Below, piece after piece: positions 17,992-26,090 of a stretch of DNA of 38,343 bases (position 1 is its first letter; each line of letters starts with the position of its first letter). Position numbers and translations under genes: made by a program. This DNA is from Candidatus Halocynthiibacter alkanivorans (GTDB lineage: Bacteria; Pseudomonadota; Alphaproteobacteria; Rhodobacterales; Rhodobacteraceae), in assembly GCF_003333265.1 (NCBI RefSeq), contig NZ_QOLB01000046.1, positions 1 to 38,343 on the forward strand, read 5' to 3'. The notes under the pieces were generated by a model, which saw only the letters and a list, made by a program, of their open reading frames with translations, did not search any database and was not told the DNA's origin.

Positions 17992-18888
17992 ATGGCGCTG
18001 CAATGGGATGATTTAAGGGTGTTTCTGGCGGTGGCGCGGGCGGAAAGCCTGTCGGGTGCCGGGCGCGGGTTGAAACTTGATCCGGCGACGGTGGGGCGGC
18101 GGGTGTTGCGGCTGGAACAGGATGTGGGCGTGACGCTGTTTGTGAAAACACCTCAGGGCTACAGCCTGACCTCTGAGGGCGCGCGGTTGCTGGCCCATGC
18201 GGAACGCGCAGAACAGGCGGTGAGCCAGGGTGCGGCGGAGGTGTCGGGGCAGGCCGGCCGGCTGAGCGGGCAGATCCGTATCGGCGCGCCCGATGGCTGT
18301 GCCAATTACCTGCTGCCTCAGGTCTGCGCCAGGATCGGGCATGATCACCCCGGGCTGGAAATTCAGGTGGTGGCGCTGCCGCGGGTGATCAATCTGTCCA
18401 AGCGCGAGGCCGATATGGCGATCGCAGTCAGTGCGCCGGAAACCGGGCGCCAAACAGTGCAGAAGATCACCGATTACCGGCTGCACCTGGCGGCGAGCCG
18501 GGAGTATCTGCAGCAGAATCCCGGGATCAGAACGCTGAGGGATCTGCGCGATCACAAGCTGGTCGGTTATATCCCGGATCTGATTTTCGACAAGGAGCTG
18601 GACTATCTGGCTGAGCTGGAAGCCGAGCACGCGGAATTTGGCTCCAATTCGGTGTCGGTCCAGTTCAACTTCGTGCGCGCCGGCGCCGGGGTTGGCATTG
18701 TGCACAGTTTTGCGATGCCCTCGGCGGACAATCTGGAGCCGGTGCTGGCGGATGAATTTACGCTGAAACGTTCGTTTTATCTGATCCGCCACGCAGACGA
18801 CCGCAAGGTGGAAAGGCTGAACCGGTTTGCGGAATTGTTGGTCTCCGGCGTGCGGCAGGAAGTGGAAAGACTGGAATCCGCGACTTGA
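17992..18888 (+). CDS. LysR family transcriptional regulator, divergent from mmsA
   Basis: This 298-residue regulator has a LysR-type winged helix-turn-helix at residues 4-63 (DDLRVFLAVARAESLSGAG, then DPATVGRRVLRLE). An effector-binding domain spans about 90-290. The ATG was chosen because a GAGG sits just upstream and the normal family start, one or two residues before WDDLR, follows. It is divergent from mmsA with a 102-base spacer, the usual arrangement for a LysR protein acting on its neighbour. I therefore infer control of mmsA and perhaps of the whole valine set. The known Pseudomonas regulator of mmsAB is of the AraC type, so this would be a different solution. The effector is unknown. 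Confidence 0.9.
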   Translation: MALQWDDLRVFLAVARAESLSGAGRGLKLDPATVGRRVLRLEQDVGVTLFVKTPQGYSLTSEGARLLAHAERAEQAVSQGAAEVSGQAGRLSGQIRIGAPDGCANYLLPQVCARIGHDHPGLEIQVVALPRVINLSKREADMAIAVSAPETGRQTVQKITDYRLHLAASREYLQQNPGIRTLRDLRDHKLVGYIPDLIFDKELDYLAELEAEHAEFGSNSVSVQFNFVRAGAGVGIVHSFAMPSADNLEPVLADEFTLKRSFYLIRHADDRKVERLNRFAELLVSGVRQEVERLESAT

Positions 18889-18946
18889 CAGGGCTGCGGT
18901 GCGGCGCAACTCTGGGAGTATAGGAATTGAGAGCGGGAAGGATCAC

Positions 18947-19381
18947 ATGCTGGTAAGTCAGATTTTGAATAGTAAAACCGAGGTCGGTGTCATCTCCATC
19001 CGGCCAGACGCAACCTTGACCGCTGCTGCCGAACTGTTGTCATCAAAGCGGATCGGCGTGGTGATCGTGTCCAAAGAAGAAGGCAAGCCGTTGGGCATTC
19101 TGTCTGAACGGGACATTGTGCGCGACCTTGGCGAAAAGGGCCCGGCATGCCTGTCCGGGCTGGTGTCGCAGCTGATGACCAAAAAAATGGTGACCTGTGT
19201 TGGTACCGATACGGCTGACTCGGTGCTTGAAACCATGACCCGGGGGCGGTTCCGCCATATGCCGGTGATGGATGGCGATACCATGATTGGCATGATTTCT
19301 ATCGGCGACGCGGTCAAAGCGCGGCTGGCGGAACTGTCGATGGAGCGCGATGCGCTTGAAGGCATGGTGATGGGGCACTGA
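18947..19381 (+). CDS. CBS-domain pair protein
   Basis: This 144-residue protein consists almost entirely of two CBS domains (about residues 8-65 and 75-130), a Bateman module that binds adenine nucleotides. Motifs typical of stand-alone CBS proteins are visible: IRPDATLTAAAELL, GILSERDIVRDL, MTKKMVTCVGTDT and RFRHMPVMDGD. No catalytic or membrane part is attached, so it likely acts by binding a partner. The ATG at 18947 follows GGAAGGA; the longer upstream frame overlaps the end of the LysR gene and is not family-like. It precedes coaD by 143 bases, which include a possible terminator, so the two may not share a transcript. Confidence 0.9.
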   Translation: MLVSQILNSKTEVGVISIRPDATLTAAAELLSSKRIGVVIVSKEEGKPLGILSERDIVRDLGEKGPACLSGLVSQLMTKKMVTCVGTDTADSVLETMTRGRFRHMPVMDGDTMIGMISIGDAVKARLAELSMERDALEGMVMGH

Positions 19382-19399
19382 GCTGTACTCATTGTTGAA

Positions 19400-19430
19400 C
19401 TCCCGGCGGGGAAAACAACCGTGCCGGGAG
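19400..19430 (+). terminator. Possible terminator after the CBS-domain gene
   Basis: An 8-base-pair GC-rich stem (19400-19407 with 19423-19430) and 15-base loop lie 19 bases after the stop. CAATTTG follows rather than a clear T-tract, so termination would be weak. Confidence 0.45.
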
Positions 19431-19524
19431 CAATTTGCTGTGCCCAGAAGTTTAATTCGTAAATCCGCTTGCATCTGACCGGGCAAATATGTTGCGATGC
19501 AGCATGACTGCAAGGGGGATTGCA

Positions 19525-20022
19525 ATGCGCATTGGACTATATCCGGGAACCTTTGACCCGCTGACGCTGGGACATATCGATATTATCCGGCGCGCCACGG
19601 CGCTGGTGGATCGTTTGGTGATCGGCATCGCGATCAACCGGGACAAGGGGCCGCTGTTTTCGCTGGAAGAACGCGTGGCGATGATTGAGGCCGAATGTGC
19701 GGCGCTGGCAGAAGAAACCGGCACCGAGATTGTGGCGCATCCGTTTGAAAACCTGTTGATTCACTGCGCCCATGACGTTGGCGCGCAGATCATTGTACGC
19801 GGGCTGCGGGCGGTGACTGATTTTGAATATGAATATCAGATGGTGGGGATGAACCGGGCGCTGGATGATTCCATTGAGACGGTGTTTCTGATGGCGGAAG
19901 CCAAACACCAGGCGATTGCCTCCAAGCTGGTCAAGGAAATCGCCCGGCTCGGCGGCGACGTGTCCCGCTTTGTCACCCCGGATGTGGATACGGCGCTGCA
20001 GGCGCGTATCGGGCAAAAATAA
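19525..20022 (+). CDS. coaD: Phosphopantetheine adenylyltransferase
   Basis: This 165-residue cytoplasmic enzyme transfers AMP from ATP to 4'-phosphopantetheine, the fourth step of coenzyme A synthesis. The nucleotidyltransferase motif TFDPLTLGHIDI (residues 8-19) supplies the T/HxGH site. FEYEYQMVGMNRAL and the C-terminal SKLVKEIARLGGDVSRFV are characteristic of CoaD. Length is normal for the family. The ATG was chosen because AAGGGGG lies about 8 bases upstream and the family begins directly with the RIGLYPGTFDP strand. The gene appears to be transcribed alone and converges on the first gap gene. Confidence 0.95.
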   Translation: MRIGLYPGTFDPLTLGHIDIIRRATALVDRLVIGIAINRDKGPLFSLEERVAMIEAECAALAEETGTEIVAHPFENLLIHCAHDVGAQIIVRGLRAVTDFEYEYQMVGMNRALDDSIETVFLMAEAKHQAIASKLVKEIARLGGDVSRFVTPDVDTALQARIGQK

Positions 20023-20098
20023 GTCCTGGAAAAAGTGGCGCGCGTGCTGTGGTTGCCAGGCCGTCCGGCACGCGATGTCAAACCGGCATATACAGCAT

Positions 20099-20124
20099 AA
20101 AAAAGGCCGCCCCGAAGGGCGGCC
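20099..20124 (-). terminator. Intrinsic terminator of the first gap gene
   Basis: Read on the minus strand, an 8-base-pair GC stem (20105-20112 with 20117-20124) with a stable TTCG loop is followed by six T residues, 33 bases after the gap stop. It is a textbook rho-independent terminator. Confidence 0.9.
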
Positions 20125-20157
20125 AGGAAGAGAGCCCCCGAAGGGGCACTCGGGGTC

Positions 20158-21159
20158 TCAGAGGAAGGCGCCCATTGCAACGGCGGTGTCGGCCATGCGG
20201 TTGGAGAAGCCCCATTCATTGTCATACCAGGTCAGAATGCGACACATGGTGCCTTCCAGAACTTTGGTCTGATCGGTGTGGAAAATGGATGAATGTGAAT
20301 CGTGGTTGAAATCTGAGGACACCAGCTTTTTGTCCGTGTAAGCCAGCACTGACTTCATGGGCCCGATGGCGGCGGTGCGGATGGCCTCATTGATTTCTTC
20401 GACAGTGGTATTACGTGCCGCTTCAAATGTCAGATCCACCACCGATACATTAGGCGTCGGCACCCGGATGGCGACGCCGTCAAGACGGCCGGCCAGTTCG
20501 GGCAGCACCAGGCCCACGGCCTTGGCAGCACCGGTCGAGGTCGGAATCATCGAAAGAGCAGCAGCCCGGGCGCGGTAGAGATCCGGATGCATGGTGTCCA
20601 ACGTTGGCTGATCGCCGGTATAGCTGTGGATCGTGGTCATGAAGCCACGGCTGATGCCGATGGCGTCGTTCAGCACCTTGGCCACCGGAGAAAGGCAGTT
20701 GGTGGTACAAGACGCATTGGAGACGATCACGTCTTCTTCGGTCAGCACGTTATGATTGACACCATAGACGATGGTTTTGTCAGCGCCGGCGGCAGGGGCG
20801 GAGATCAGCACCCGTTTGGCACCGTTTTCAAGATGGACCAGGGCTTTGTCTTTGGTGTTAAAAATGCCGGTACATTCCAGCACGATGTCGACGTCGCCCC
20901 ATGGCAGGTCGGCAGGGTTGCGGATCGCGGTCACGGCAATATGGCCGAGCCCCACATCAATGCTGGTATCGCTGTGGAACACTTCGACAGGAAAGCGGCC
21001 GTGAATGGAATCATATTGCAGAAGATGCGCATTTGTTTCCACCGGACCCAGATCGTTGATGGCAACGACTTCGATATCGGTGCGGCCGGATTCGACGATG
21101 GCGCGCAGTACATTGCGTCCGATGCGACCAAAACCGTTGATGGCGACTTTAACTGTCAT
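20158..21159 (-). CDS. gap: Glyceraldehyde-3-phosphate dehydrogenase, NAD-type
   Basis: This 333-residue enzyme interconverts glyceraldehyde 3-phosphate and 1,3-bisphosphoglycerate. It shows the NAD-binding GFGRIGR motif (residues 9-15), the catalytic Cys151 in SNASCTTNC, and the C-terminal WYDNEWGFSNR. Asp36 in VAIND occupies the position that hydrogen-bonds the adenosine ribose and normally selects NAD over NADP. This is the main sequence difference from the second copy upstream, which has Ala36. A LacI-like operator lies about 50 bases upstream of the start, and a strong terminator follows, so it seems to be a single-gene unit. The ATG is preceded by GGAGA. Confidence 0.96.
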   Translation of the reverse strand: MTVKVAINGFGRIGRNVLRAIVESGRTDIEVVAINDLGPVETNAHLLQYDSIHGRFPVEVFHSDTSIDVGLGHIAVTAIRNPADLPWGDVDIVLECTGIFNTKDKALVHLENGAKRVLISAPAAGADKTIVYGVNHNVLTEEDVIVSNASCTTNCLSPVAKVLNDAIGISRGFMTTIHSYTGDQPTLDTMHPDLYRARAAALSMIPTSTGAAKAVGLVLPELAGRLDGVAIRVPTPNVSVVDLTFEAARNTTVEEINEAIRTAAIGPMKSVLAYTDKKLVSSDFNHDSHSSIFHTDQTKVLEGTMCRILTWYDNEWGFSNRMADTAVAMGAFL

Positions 21160-21209
21160 GACAGCGTTCTCCTGTGACGTGAGGAAGGGCGGCCAGAGGT
21201 GGCCGTCTT

Positions 21210-21221
21210 GTTAACGCTAAC
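21210..21221. promoter_or_regulatory. LacI-type operator-like palindrome upstream of gap copy 1
   Basis: GTTAACGCTAAC is a 12-mer with 10 of 12 positions in palindromic pairs around a central CG, the style of LacI-family operators. The same pattern occurs three times upstream of gap copy 2. In Rhodobacterales the LacI-family regulator CceR is known to control central carbon genes, and it is the first candidate here. Confidence 0.6.
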
Positions 21222-21262
21222 ATGTGTATTTCAGCAAAAAGGTCAACCGAATTCACGGCTGT

Positions 21263-21406
21263 TCAGCGCCAAAAGGCGAGATATTCAGACAAATCGATGA
21301 ATTTTAAGGCAAGAAACAGTGAAGCCTCGCCCCCGTTGAGGGCGAAGTCACTTGTCAGGGCTGCGAGCAGCACCGCGCCACAGCCAATTGCGATCTGGTT
21401 GGTAAT
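21263..21406 (-). CDS. Small membrane protein downstream of gap copy 2, apparent ATT start
   Basis: A 47-residue reading frame follows gap copy 2 directly. It encodes a hydrophobic helix (about residues 5-20), then an LNGGEASLFLALKF stretch and the C terminus EYLAFWR. It resembles, from memory, conserved roseobacterial small proteins next to gap that begin Met-Thr-Asn and end in AFWR. Here the codon aligned with that methionine is ATT (plus-strand 21404-21406). An AAGGAG Shine-Dalgarno overlapping the gap stop codon sits at an ideal 8-base spacing before it, and no ATG, GTG or TTG is placed to use that site. AUU initiation is known for infC. A base substitution or sequencing error turning ATG to ATT is the alternative. 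The function is unknown. Confidence 0.75.
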   Translation of the reverse strand: MTNQIAIGCGAVLLAALTSDFALNGGEASLFLALKFIDLSEYLAFWR

Positions 21407-21418
21407 GGCGACGGCTCC

Positions 21419-22423
21419 TTAGTTCTGGAGCCGTCCCATTGCTGCTGCAACGTCTGCCATACGGCAGGAGAAACCCCATTCGTTGTCATACCATGCCAGA
21501 ACACGCACGGTACGACCACCAACAACTTTGGTCTGATCGGGGGCAAAAATGCAGGAGTAGTTGGTGTGGTTGAAGTCGATGGAAACTTTGGCTTCCGGAT
21601 CGTAGGACAGCACTGCGCCCATGTGACCGGCGGCGGCTTCGGCCATAATGGCGTTGACGTCCTCAACTGTGACGTCTTTGCCGGCTTCAAAGGTCAGGTC
21701 AACTGCGGAGACATTCGGGGTTGGCACCCGCATGGCGGTGCCGTCCAGCCGTCCAGCCAGTTCCGGCAGCACTTCACCCAGCGCTTTGGCGGCACCGGTG
21801 GAGGTCGGGATCATCGCCATGGCGGCAGCGCGGGCGCGGTAGAGATCGCTGTGGCGGCGGTCCAGTGTCGGCTGATCGCCGGTGTAGCTGTGGATCGTGG
21901 TCATGATGCCGCGCTCAATGCCGATGGCATCGTTCAGCACCTTGGCCAGCGGCGCCAGGCAGTTGGTGGTGCAGGAGCCGTTGGAAATCACCGTGTGCTC
22001 CGCCAGCATGTCGCGGTGGTTCACCCCGTAAACAATGGTTTTGTCGACGTTAGAGGCGGGCGCGGAGATCAGCACTTTTTTGGCACCGCGCTCAAGGTGG
22101 ATACGGGATTTGTGGCCGTCGTTGAATTTGCCGGTGCATTCCAGCACCACATCAACACCGGACCAGTCCAGTTCTTCCGGATTGTAGGTGGAGAACATTT
22201 CCATCGGGCCGCGGCCCAGATCCATCGTATTGCCGTCGATTTTAACGTCGCCACCAAAACGGCCGTGTATACTGTCATAGCGCAGCAGATGGGCGCTGGT
22301 TTCCAGCGGGCCAGTGGCGTTGATTTTGACAACCTGAATGTCGTTGCGGCCGCTCTCAGCGATATGGGCAAGGGTACAGCGACCGATACGGCCGAACCCG
22401 TTGATACCTACTGTGACGGTCAT
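21419..22423 (-). CDS. gap: Glyceraldehyde-3-phosphate dehydrogenase, probable NADP-preferring copy
   Basis: This 334-residue GAPDH has the full catalytic set: GFGRIGR (9-15), SNGSCTTNC with the active cysteine near residue 152, and WYDNEWGFSCR at the end. At residue 36 it carries Ala (VKINATGP) instead of the Asp found in the other copy. Loss of this acidic residue is the change seen in Bacillus GapB, which prefers NADP and works in gluconeogenesis, so a similar role is inferred. The ATG was chosen for the AGGAGA about 7 bases upstream and the family start TVTVGINGFG. Three operator-like palindromes lie about 90-130 bases upstream. The stop codon overlaps the ribosome binding site of the small gene that follows. 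Confidence 0.95.
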   Translation of the reverse strand: MTVTVGINGFGRIGRCTLAHIAESGRNDIQVVKINATGPLETSAHLLRYDSIHGRFGGDVKIDGNTMDLGRGPMEMFSTYNPEELDWSGVDVVLECTGKFNDGHKSRIHLERGAKKVLISAPASNVDKTIVYGVNHRDMLAEHTVISNGSCTTNCLAPLAKVLNDAIGIERGIMTTIHSYTGDQPTLDRRHSDLYRARAAAMAMIPTSTGAAKALGEVLPELAGRLDGTAMRVPTPNVSAVDLTFEAGKDVTVEDVNAIMAEAAAGHMGAVLSYDPEAKVSIDFNHTNYSCIFAPDQTKVVGGRTVRVLAWYDNEWGFSCRMADVAAAMGRLQN

Positions 22424-22508
22424 ATGCGCTCTCCTGGTCTGACGCCTGCAACGGCGGAATACGATACGTTGCTGCGCGTATACGGGAGGCCAGTATAGCA
22501 TAAAAGTG

Positions 22509-22553
22509 TTTAACGATAACATGTTAGCGAAAACATAGAGCGTTAGCGCAAAC
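22509..22553. promoter_or_regulatory. Triple LacI-type operator array upstream of gap copy 2
   Basis: Three related 12-mers lie at 22509-22520 (TTTAACGATAAC), 22523-22534 (GTTAGCGAAAAC) and 22542-22553 (GTTAGCGCAAAC). All fit the pattern GTTARCGNWAAC, with one exception at the first base, and all have a central CG. Starts are 14 and 19 bases apart. They lie 86-130 bases before the start codon. Together with the single site before gap copy 1 they suggest shared control by one LacI-family regulator. Confidence 0.6.
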
Positions 22554-22659
22554 GGTCGGAGGTTTCCGGTCCCGGCATGGTTAACTTTGCCGGATCTGGT
22601 CAGTCTTGCGGACCAGAGCGAGGGGGAACCACCAGGTGATCCCGGGGCGGATGCGCATT

Positions 22660-22690
22660 AAAAAGGCCCCGCCGCAGGTGCGGCAGGGCC
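22660..22690 (-). terminator. Intrinsic terminator of tkt
   Basis: On the minus strand an 11-position GC stem with one mismatch (22665-22675 with 22680-22690) and 4-base loop is followed by five T residues. It lies about 25 bases after the transketolase stop. Confidence 0.88.
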
Positions 22691-22713
22691 AAAACTTTCA
22701 GATTCGCCGGCGC

Positions 22714-24732
22714 TTACAGCAGCGCTTTTGCCTGATCTGCAACGTTCCGGGCGGTGACGCCGAACTTCTTGTACAGTTCGCCAGCAGGGGCGGAGGCACC
22801 AAAGCCGGTCATGCCGACAAAGGCGGACTTGGCTTCGCGGCCGCGCTCACCCAGCAACCAGCGGTCCCAGCCGCCGTCGCGCAGGGCGACTTCGACACCA
22901 ACACGGACCGGACCGGCGGGCAGCACCCGGCGGCGGTAGGCTTCGTCCTGCTCTGCAAACAGCTCAAAACACGGCATAGAGACCACACGGGTACCGATGC
23001 CTTCCGCCTGCAGCAGGTCGCGCGCCGCCATAGCGATTTCAACTTCAGAGCCGGTGGCCATCAGGATCACCTGACGTTTGCCCTCGGCGTCCGCCAGCAC
23101 ATAGGCGCCCTGAGCGGTGAGGTTTTTGGTTTTATGCTCGGTGCGCACGGTGGCCAGGTTCTGACGGGTCAGCGCCAGCACAGAGGGCGTGGTTTTTGTG
23201 CTCAGCGCCACTTCCCAGGCTTCCGCGGTTTCTACCGTGTCGGCAGGGCGGAACGTGTAGGAGTTCGGGGTGGCACGGCAGATCGCCAGGTGTTCCACCG
23301 GCTGGTGCGTCGGGCCGTCTTCGCCGACACCGATGGAATCGTGGGTCATCACGAACACGGTGGGGATCTTCATCAGAGCGGCCAGGCGCATCGCGGGGCG
23401 CGCATAGTCGGTGAAGCAGAAGAACGTGCCGCCGTAAGGGCGCACACCGCCGTGCAGCGCCATGCCGTTCATTGCGGCGGCCATGCCGTGCTCGCGGATG
23501 CCGTAATAGATGTAACGGCCTTTGCGGTTGTCGATGTCAAACACACCAAGGTCGCTGGTTTTGGTCAGGTTGGAGCCGCTGAGGTCAGCAGAGCCGGCCA
23601 CAGTCTCGCTGCAGATCGGGTTCACCGCGGCCAGCACCATTTCGGAGGATTTCCGGGTCGCAACTTTGGGCTGCTCTTCGGAGATCGATTTTTTCAGCGC
23701 TTTGATGGTGGCGGAGAGCTTTTTGGGTGCGTCGCCGGCAATAATGCGCAGGAACTCGACCTGGCGCGAGGCAGACATAGACGCAAAGCGCTCATCCCAC
23801 TCAGCGTGATCACTGGCGCCGCGGGAGCCGATGGCTTCCCACTGGGATTTGATATCAGCGGGGATTTCAAAGTCGCCGTGGGTCCAGCCATAGGCGGCCT
23901 TGGTATCGGCAACCAGGGTGGCATCGGTCAGCGCGCCGTGGCCTTTGGAGGTGTCCTGGGCGGCGGAGCCGAGCGCGATATGGGTCTTGCAGGCGATCAT
24001 CGACGGTTTGTTCGACTTTTTCGCAGCTTCAATCGCGGCATCGATCTGCTCGGGATTATGGCCGTCGATGGACTGAACATGCCAGCCGGCGGCTTTGAAA
24101 CGGCTCTGCTGGTCGGTGCGGTCGGACAGGTCAACGGTGCCGTCGATGGTGATGTTGTTGTCATCCCAGAACAGGATCAGATTGCCCAGCTTCTGGCGGC
24201 CGGCAAGCGCGATGGCTTCGTGGCTGATGCCTTCCATCAGGCAGCCGTCGCCGGCGATGACATAAGTGCGGTGATCGACAATCTTCTTGCCGTAACGCGC
24301 GCGCAGTATCTCTTCGGCGATGGCAAACCCAACGGCGTTGGCCAGGCCCTGACCCAGCGGGCCGGTGGTGGTTTCAACCGCGTCGATCAGGAAGTTTTCC
24401 GGGTGACCGGCGGTGATCGCGCCGGACTGGCGGAAGTTCTTCACCTGGTCCAGCGTCACCTGGGCGTCGCCCATCAGATAGAGCAGCGAATAGACCAGCA
24501 TCGAGCCGTGGCCCGCCGAAAGGATGAACCGGTCCCGGTCCGCCCATTGCGGTGCCGCAACGTCGAATTTCAGGTGGTTTTCAAACAGCACGGTGGCCAC
24601 ATCAGCCATGCCCATCGGCATGCCGGAATGGCCGGAGTTGGCGGCACGAACCGCGTCCAGTGTCAGAGCGCGGATGGCCGCGGCTTTCATCCAGTGTTCG
24701 GGGTGCGCTTGGCGCAGGGCAGCGATATCCAC
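22714..24732 (-). CDS. tkt: Transketolase
   Basis: This 672-residue thiamine-diphosphate enzyme transfers two-carbon units in the pentose phosphate pathway and, in gluconeogenic growth, supplies pentoses and erythrose 4-phosphate. The first catalytic histidine is in SGHSGMPMG (about residue 35). The ThDP/metal motif GDG...N runs from [13 protein letters not shown] to WDDNNI. The pyrimidine domain includes [13 protein letters not shown], and the C-terminal domain begins near ATGSEVEIA. The start is a GTG codon, with AAGGA about 11 bases upstream. It is followed by its own terminator, and the two gap genes lie next on the same strand, making a small central-carbon block. Confidence 0.96.
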   Translation of the reverse strand: MDIAALRQAHPEHWMKAAAIRALTLDAVRAANSGHSGMPMGMADVATVLFENHLKFDVAAPQWADRDRFILSAGHGSMLVYSLLYLMGDAQVTLDQVKNFRQSGAITAGHPENFLIDAVETTTGPLGQGLANAVGFAIAEEILRARYGKKIVDHRTYVIAGDGCLMEGISHEAIALAGRQKLGNLILFWDDNNITIDGTVDLSDRTDQQSRFKAAGWHVQSIDGHNPEQIDAAIEAAKKSNKPSMIACKTHIALGSAAQDTSKGHGALTDATLVADTKAAYGWTHGDFEIPADIKSQWEAIGSRGASDHAEWDERFASMSASRQVEFLRIIAGDAPKKLSATIKALKKSISEEQPKVATRKSSEMVLAAVNPICSETVAGSADLSGSNLTKTSDLGVFDIDNRKGRYIYYGIREHGMAAAMNGMALHGGVRPYGGTFFCFTDYARPAMRLAALMKIPTVFVMTHDSIGVGEDGPTHQPVEHLAICRATPNSYTFRPADTVETAEAWEVALSTKTTPSVLALTRQNLATVRTEHKTKNLTAQGAYVLADAEGKRQVILMATGSEVEIAMAARDLLQAEGIGTRVVSMPCFELFAEQDEAYRRRVLPAGPVRVGVEVALRDGGWDRWLLGERGREAKSAFVGMTGFGASAPAGELYKKFGVTARNVADQAKALL

Positions 24733-24980
24733 GGTAGCAGAATCCTTATCAGTGCGATGAAGTCAGGGGTTGATAACAAGATAAGGGAGAAGATCAAGCA
24801 ATTGGTCGTTTTGCGGCCATTTCTCGGCCTCTCTCTTGGTTCCCTGGCCTTCATAGGCTAGGATCTTGATTCGGACGGGTCGTGTTTTTTCGCGACTTCT
24901 GCACAGTCAAGTCTTTGGAGAGACTGGAATTTCTGGTTGAAGATGGCCACTTTGCAGGAATCAGGGGATAAGAGACGAAG

Positions 24981-25499
24981 ATGAGTGACATTGCGGAACT
25001 TGAGCGCAGAATTGCCGCTGCGCTGGACCGGATCGGTTCCGGCGTCGAAGGGCTGTCTGCCGAAACTGGCGAAGCGGAAGCAGAGGCCGGGGCGCGGGAC
25101 GAAGATATTGCCGAAATTTCCCGGCTGACGGAGGCGCTGGCGGTCGAAAAAGACGCCAATGCCCAGCTGGAAGCCCGGGTTACCGATTTGCGTGACAAAC
25201 AGGATACGGTGATTGGCGCCTTGCAGGACGAGGTGCAGAAGCTGCGCGAAGAAATGATCCGTCATGATTCAGACGTGCAGCGCATCAAACGGGTCAATGC
25301 CCAGCTGCGCGCCAATAATTCCAGCCTGCGTGAGGCCAATGAGGCCGGTGTTTCGGACCCCCATCTGATCAACAAAGCCATGTTGTCCGAACTGGAGGCG
25401 CTGCGCGTCAGCTATGAGGCCGACCGGGCGGAGATGGACGCTATTCTGGACGAGCTGAAACCACTGGTACGGGACGATCAGGAGAGCGCGGATGCCTGA
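24981..25499 (+). CDS. Coiled-coil protein preceding zapA
   Basis: This 172-residue, highly charged protein is predicted to be almost wholly alpha-helical, with heptad-like coiled coil from about residue 45 to 120 and again from 133 to 160. It has no membrane segment, signal peptide or enzymatic motif, and I do not recognise a named family. Its last 8 bases overlap the zapA start, so the two proteins are co-translated. ZapA in other bacteria works with a coiled-coil partner, ZapB, at the division ring; a similar role here is an inference from context and shape only. An acidic N-terminal part (residues 25-45) has low sequence complexity. The ATG follows GGGGATAAGAGACGAAG, a weak ribosome binding site. 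Confidence 0.85.
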   Translation: MSDIAELERRIAAALDRIGSGVEGLSAETGEAEAEAGARDEDIAEISRLTEALAVEKDANAQLEARVTDLRDKQDTVIGALQDEVQKLREEMIRHDSDVQRIKRVNAQLRANNSSLREANEAGVSDPHLINKAMLSELEALRVSYEADRAEMDAILDELKPLVRDDQESADA

Positions 25500-25896
25500 G
25501 ATCAAGATATCAATCGGCGGCCGCGAATTTGAAGTGGCCTGTCAGGGCGGGGAAGAACATTTCCTTAAATCTGCAGCAGCGATGCTGGATTCCGAAGCCG
25601 CGGTGCTGGCAGCTCAGATCGGGCGCTTGCCGGAAGTGCGTATGCTGCTGATGGCGGGGCTGATGCTGGCGGATAAGACGGCCGGGATGGAAGACCAGCT
25701 GAACGAGGCCGAGGGCAAGATGTCCGCGCTCGAGGCGGAGCTGCACGCGCTGAAACAGGCGCCGCCACCGGCGCCGGAACGCATTGAAGTGCCGGTGATC
25801 CCGGCCTCGGTCACTGACAGTCTTGCTGAGATTGCGGCGCGGGCTGAGGCGCTGGCGGCGACGATTGATGAAAAAGCTGCGCTCAGCGCGCTCTGA
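25492..25896 (+). CDS. zapA: Cell division protein ZapA
   Basis: This 134-residue protein fits ZapA, which binds FtsZ and cross-links its filaments at mid-cell. The N-terminal strand region PEIKISIGGREFEVAC, followed by EEHFLKSAAAMLD and the helix RMLLMAGLMLADK, matches the family. A coiled-coil helix runs over about residues 60-85. The C-terminal tail after residue 85 is proline- and alanine-rich, then helical, and is longer than in the E. coli protein. It overlaps the coiled-coil gene by 8 bases. A bidirectional terminator lies about 125 bases downstream. The 6S RNA gene that follows zapA in some bacteria was not recognised in that gap. Confidence 0.9.
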   Translation: MPEIKISIGGREFEVACQGGEEHFLKSAAAMLDSEAAVLAAQIGRLPEVRMLLMAGLMLADKTAGMEDQLNEAEGKMSALEAELHALKQAPPPAPERIEVPVIPASVTDSLAEIAARAEALAATIDEKAALSAL

Positions 25897-26021
25897 TTGT
25901 GGCCGGACGTGGCCGGGCAGGGGAGCCGCTGGGCCGCAGTGCAGGTGGATGACGGGCCGGGGCCGGGGCCGGGCGCAGCCGGTTCGTAGCCAGGTCCAGG
26001 AACTGCATCCGGATAGACATG

Positions 26022-26056
26022 AAAAAACCCGCGCTTCTGCTGAGGCGCGGGTTTTT
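26022..26056. terminator. Bidirectional terminator between zapA and grxD
   Basis: A stem of at least 7 GC pairs (26028-26034 with 26045-26051) is extended by A-T pairs, with A residues on the left and TTTTT on the right. It can terminate zapA on the plus strand and grxD on the minus strand. Confidence 0.88.
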
Positions 26057-26090
26057 CGTTGCCATGTGGCAAATTTTCAGACGACTAAGA

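Noticed and set aside
21320-21350. Hairpin after gap copy 2 read as its terminator
   Set aside because: The GC-rich inverted repeat lies inside the 47-residue coding frame and is not followed by a T-tract.
24733-24800. LacI-type operator upstream of tkt
   Set aside because: A TTGATAAC half-site is present but lacks the central CG and the second arm found before the gap genes.
22606-24861. Long 751-codon open frame antisense to transketolase
   Set aside because: It mirrors tkt codon by codon, is rich in His, Gly and Arg as expected for an antisense frame of a GC-rich gene, and has no family resemblance. The transketolase on the other strand is unambiguous.
25950-25975. GGGGCC hexamer repeat as a microsatellite
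   Set aside because: Only about three units occur in a generally GC-rich spacer, too short to call a functional repeat.
25897-26021. Possible 6S RNA gene after zapA
   Set aside because: The position is suggestive because ssrS follows zapA in some bacteria. However, the 125 GC-rich bases show only a 5-base closing stem and no clear central bubble or recognised 6S core. A covariance-model search would decide.
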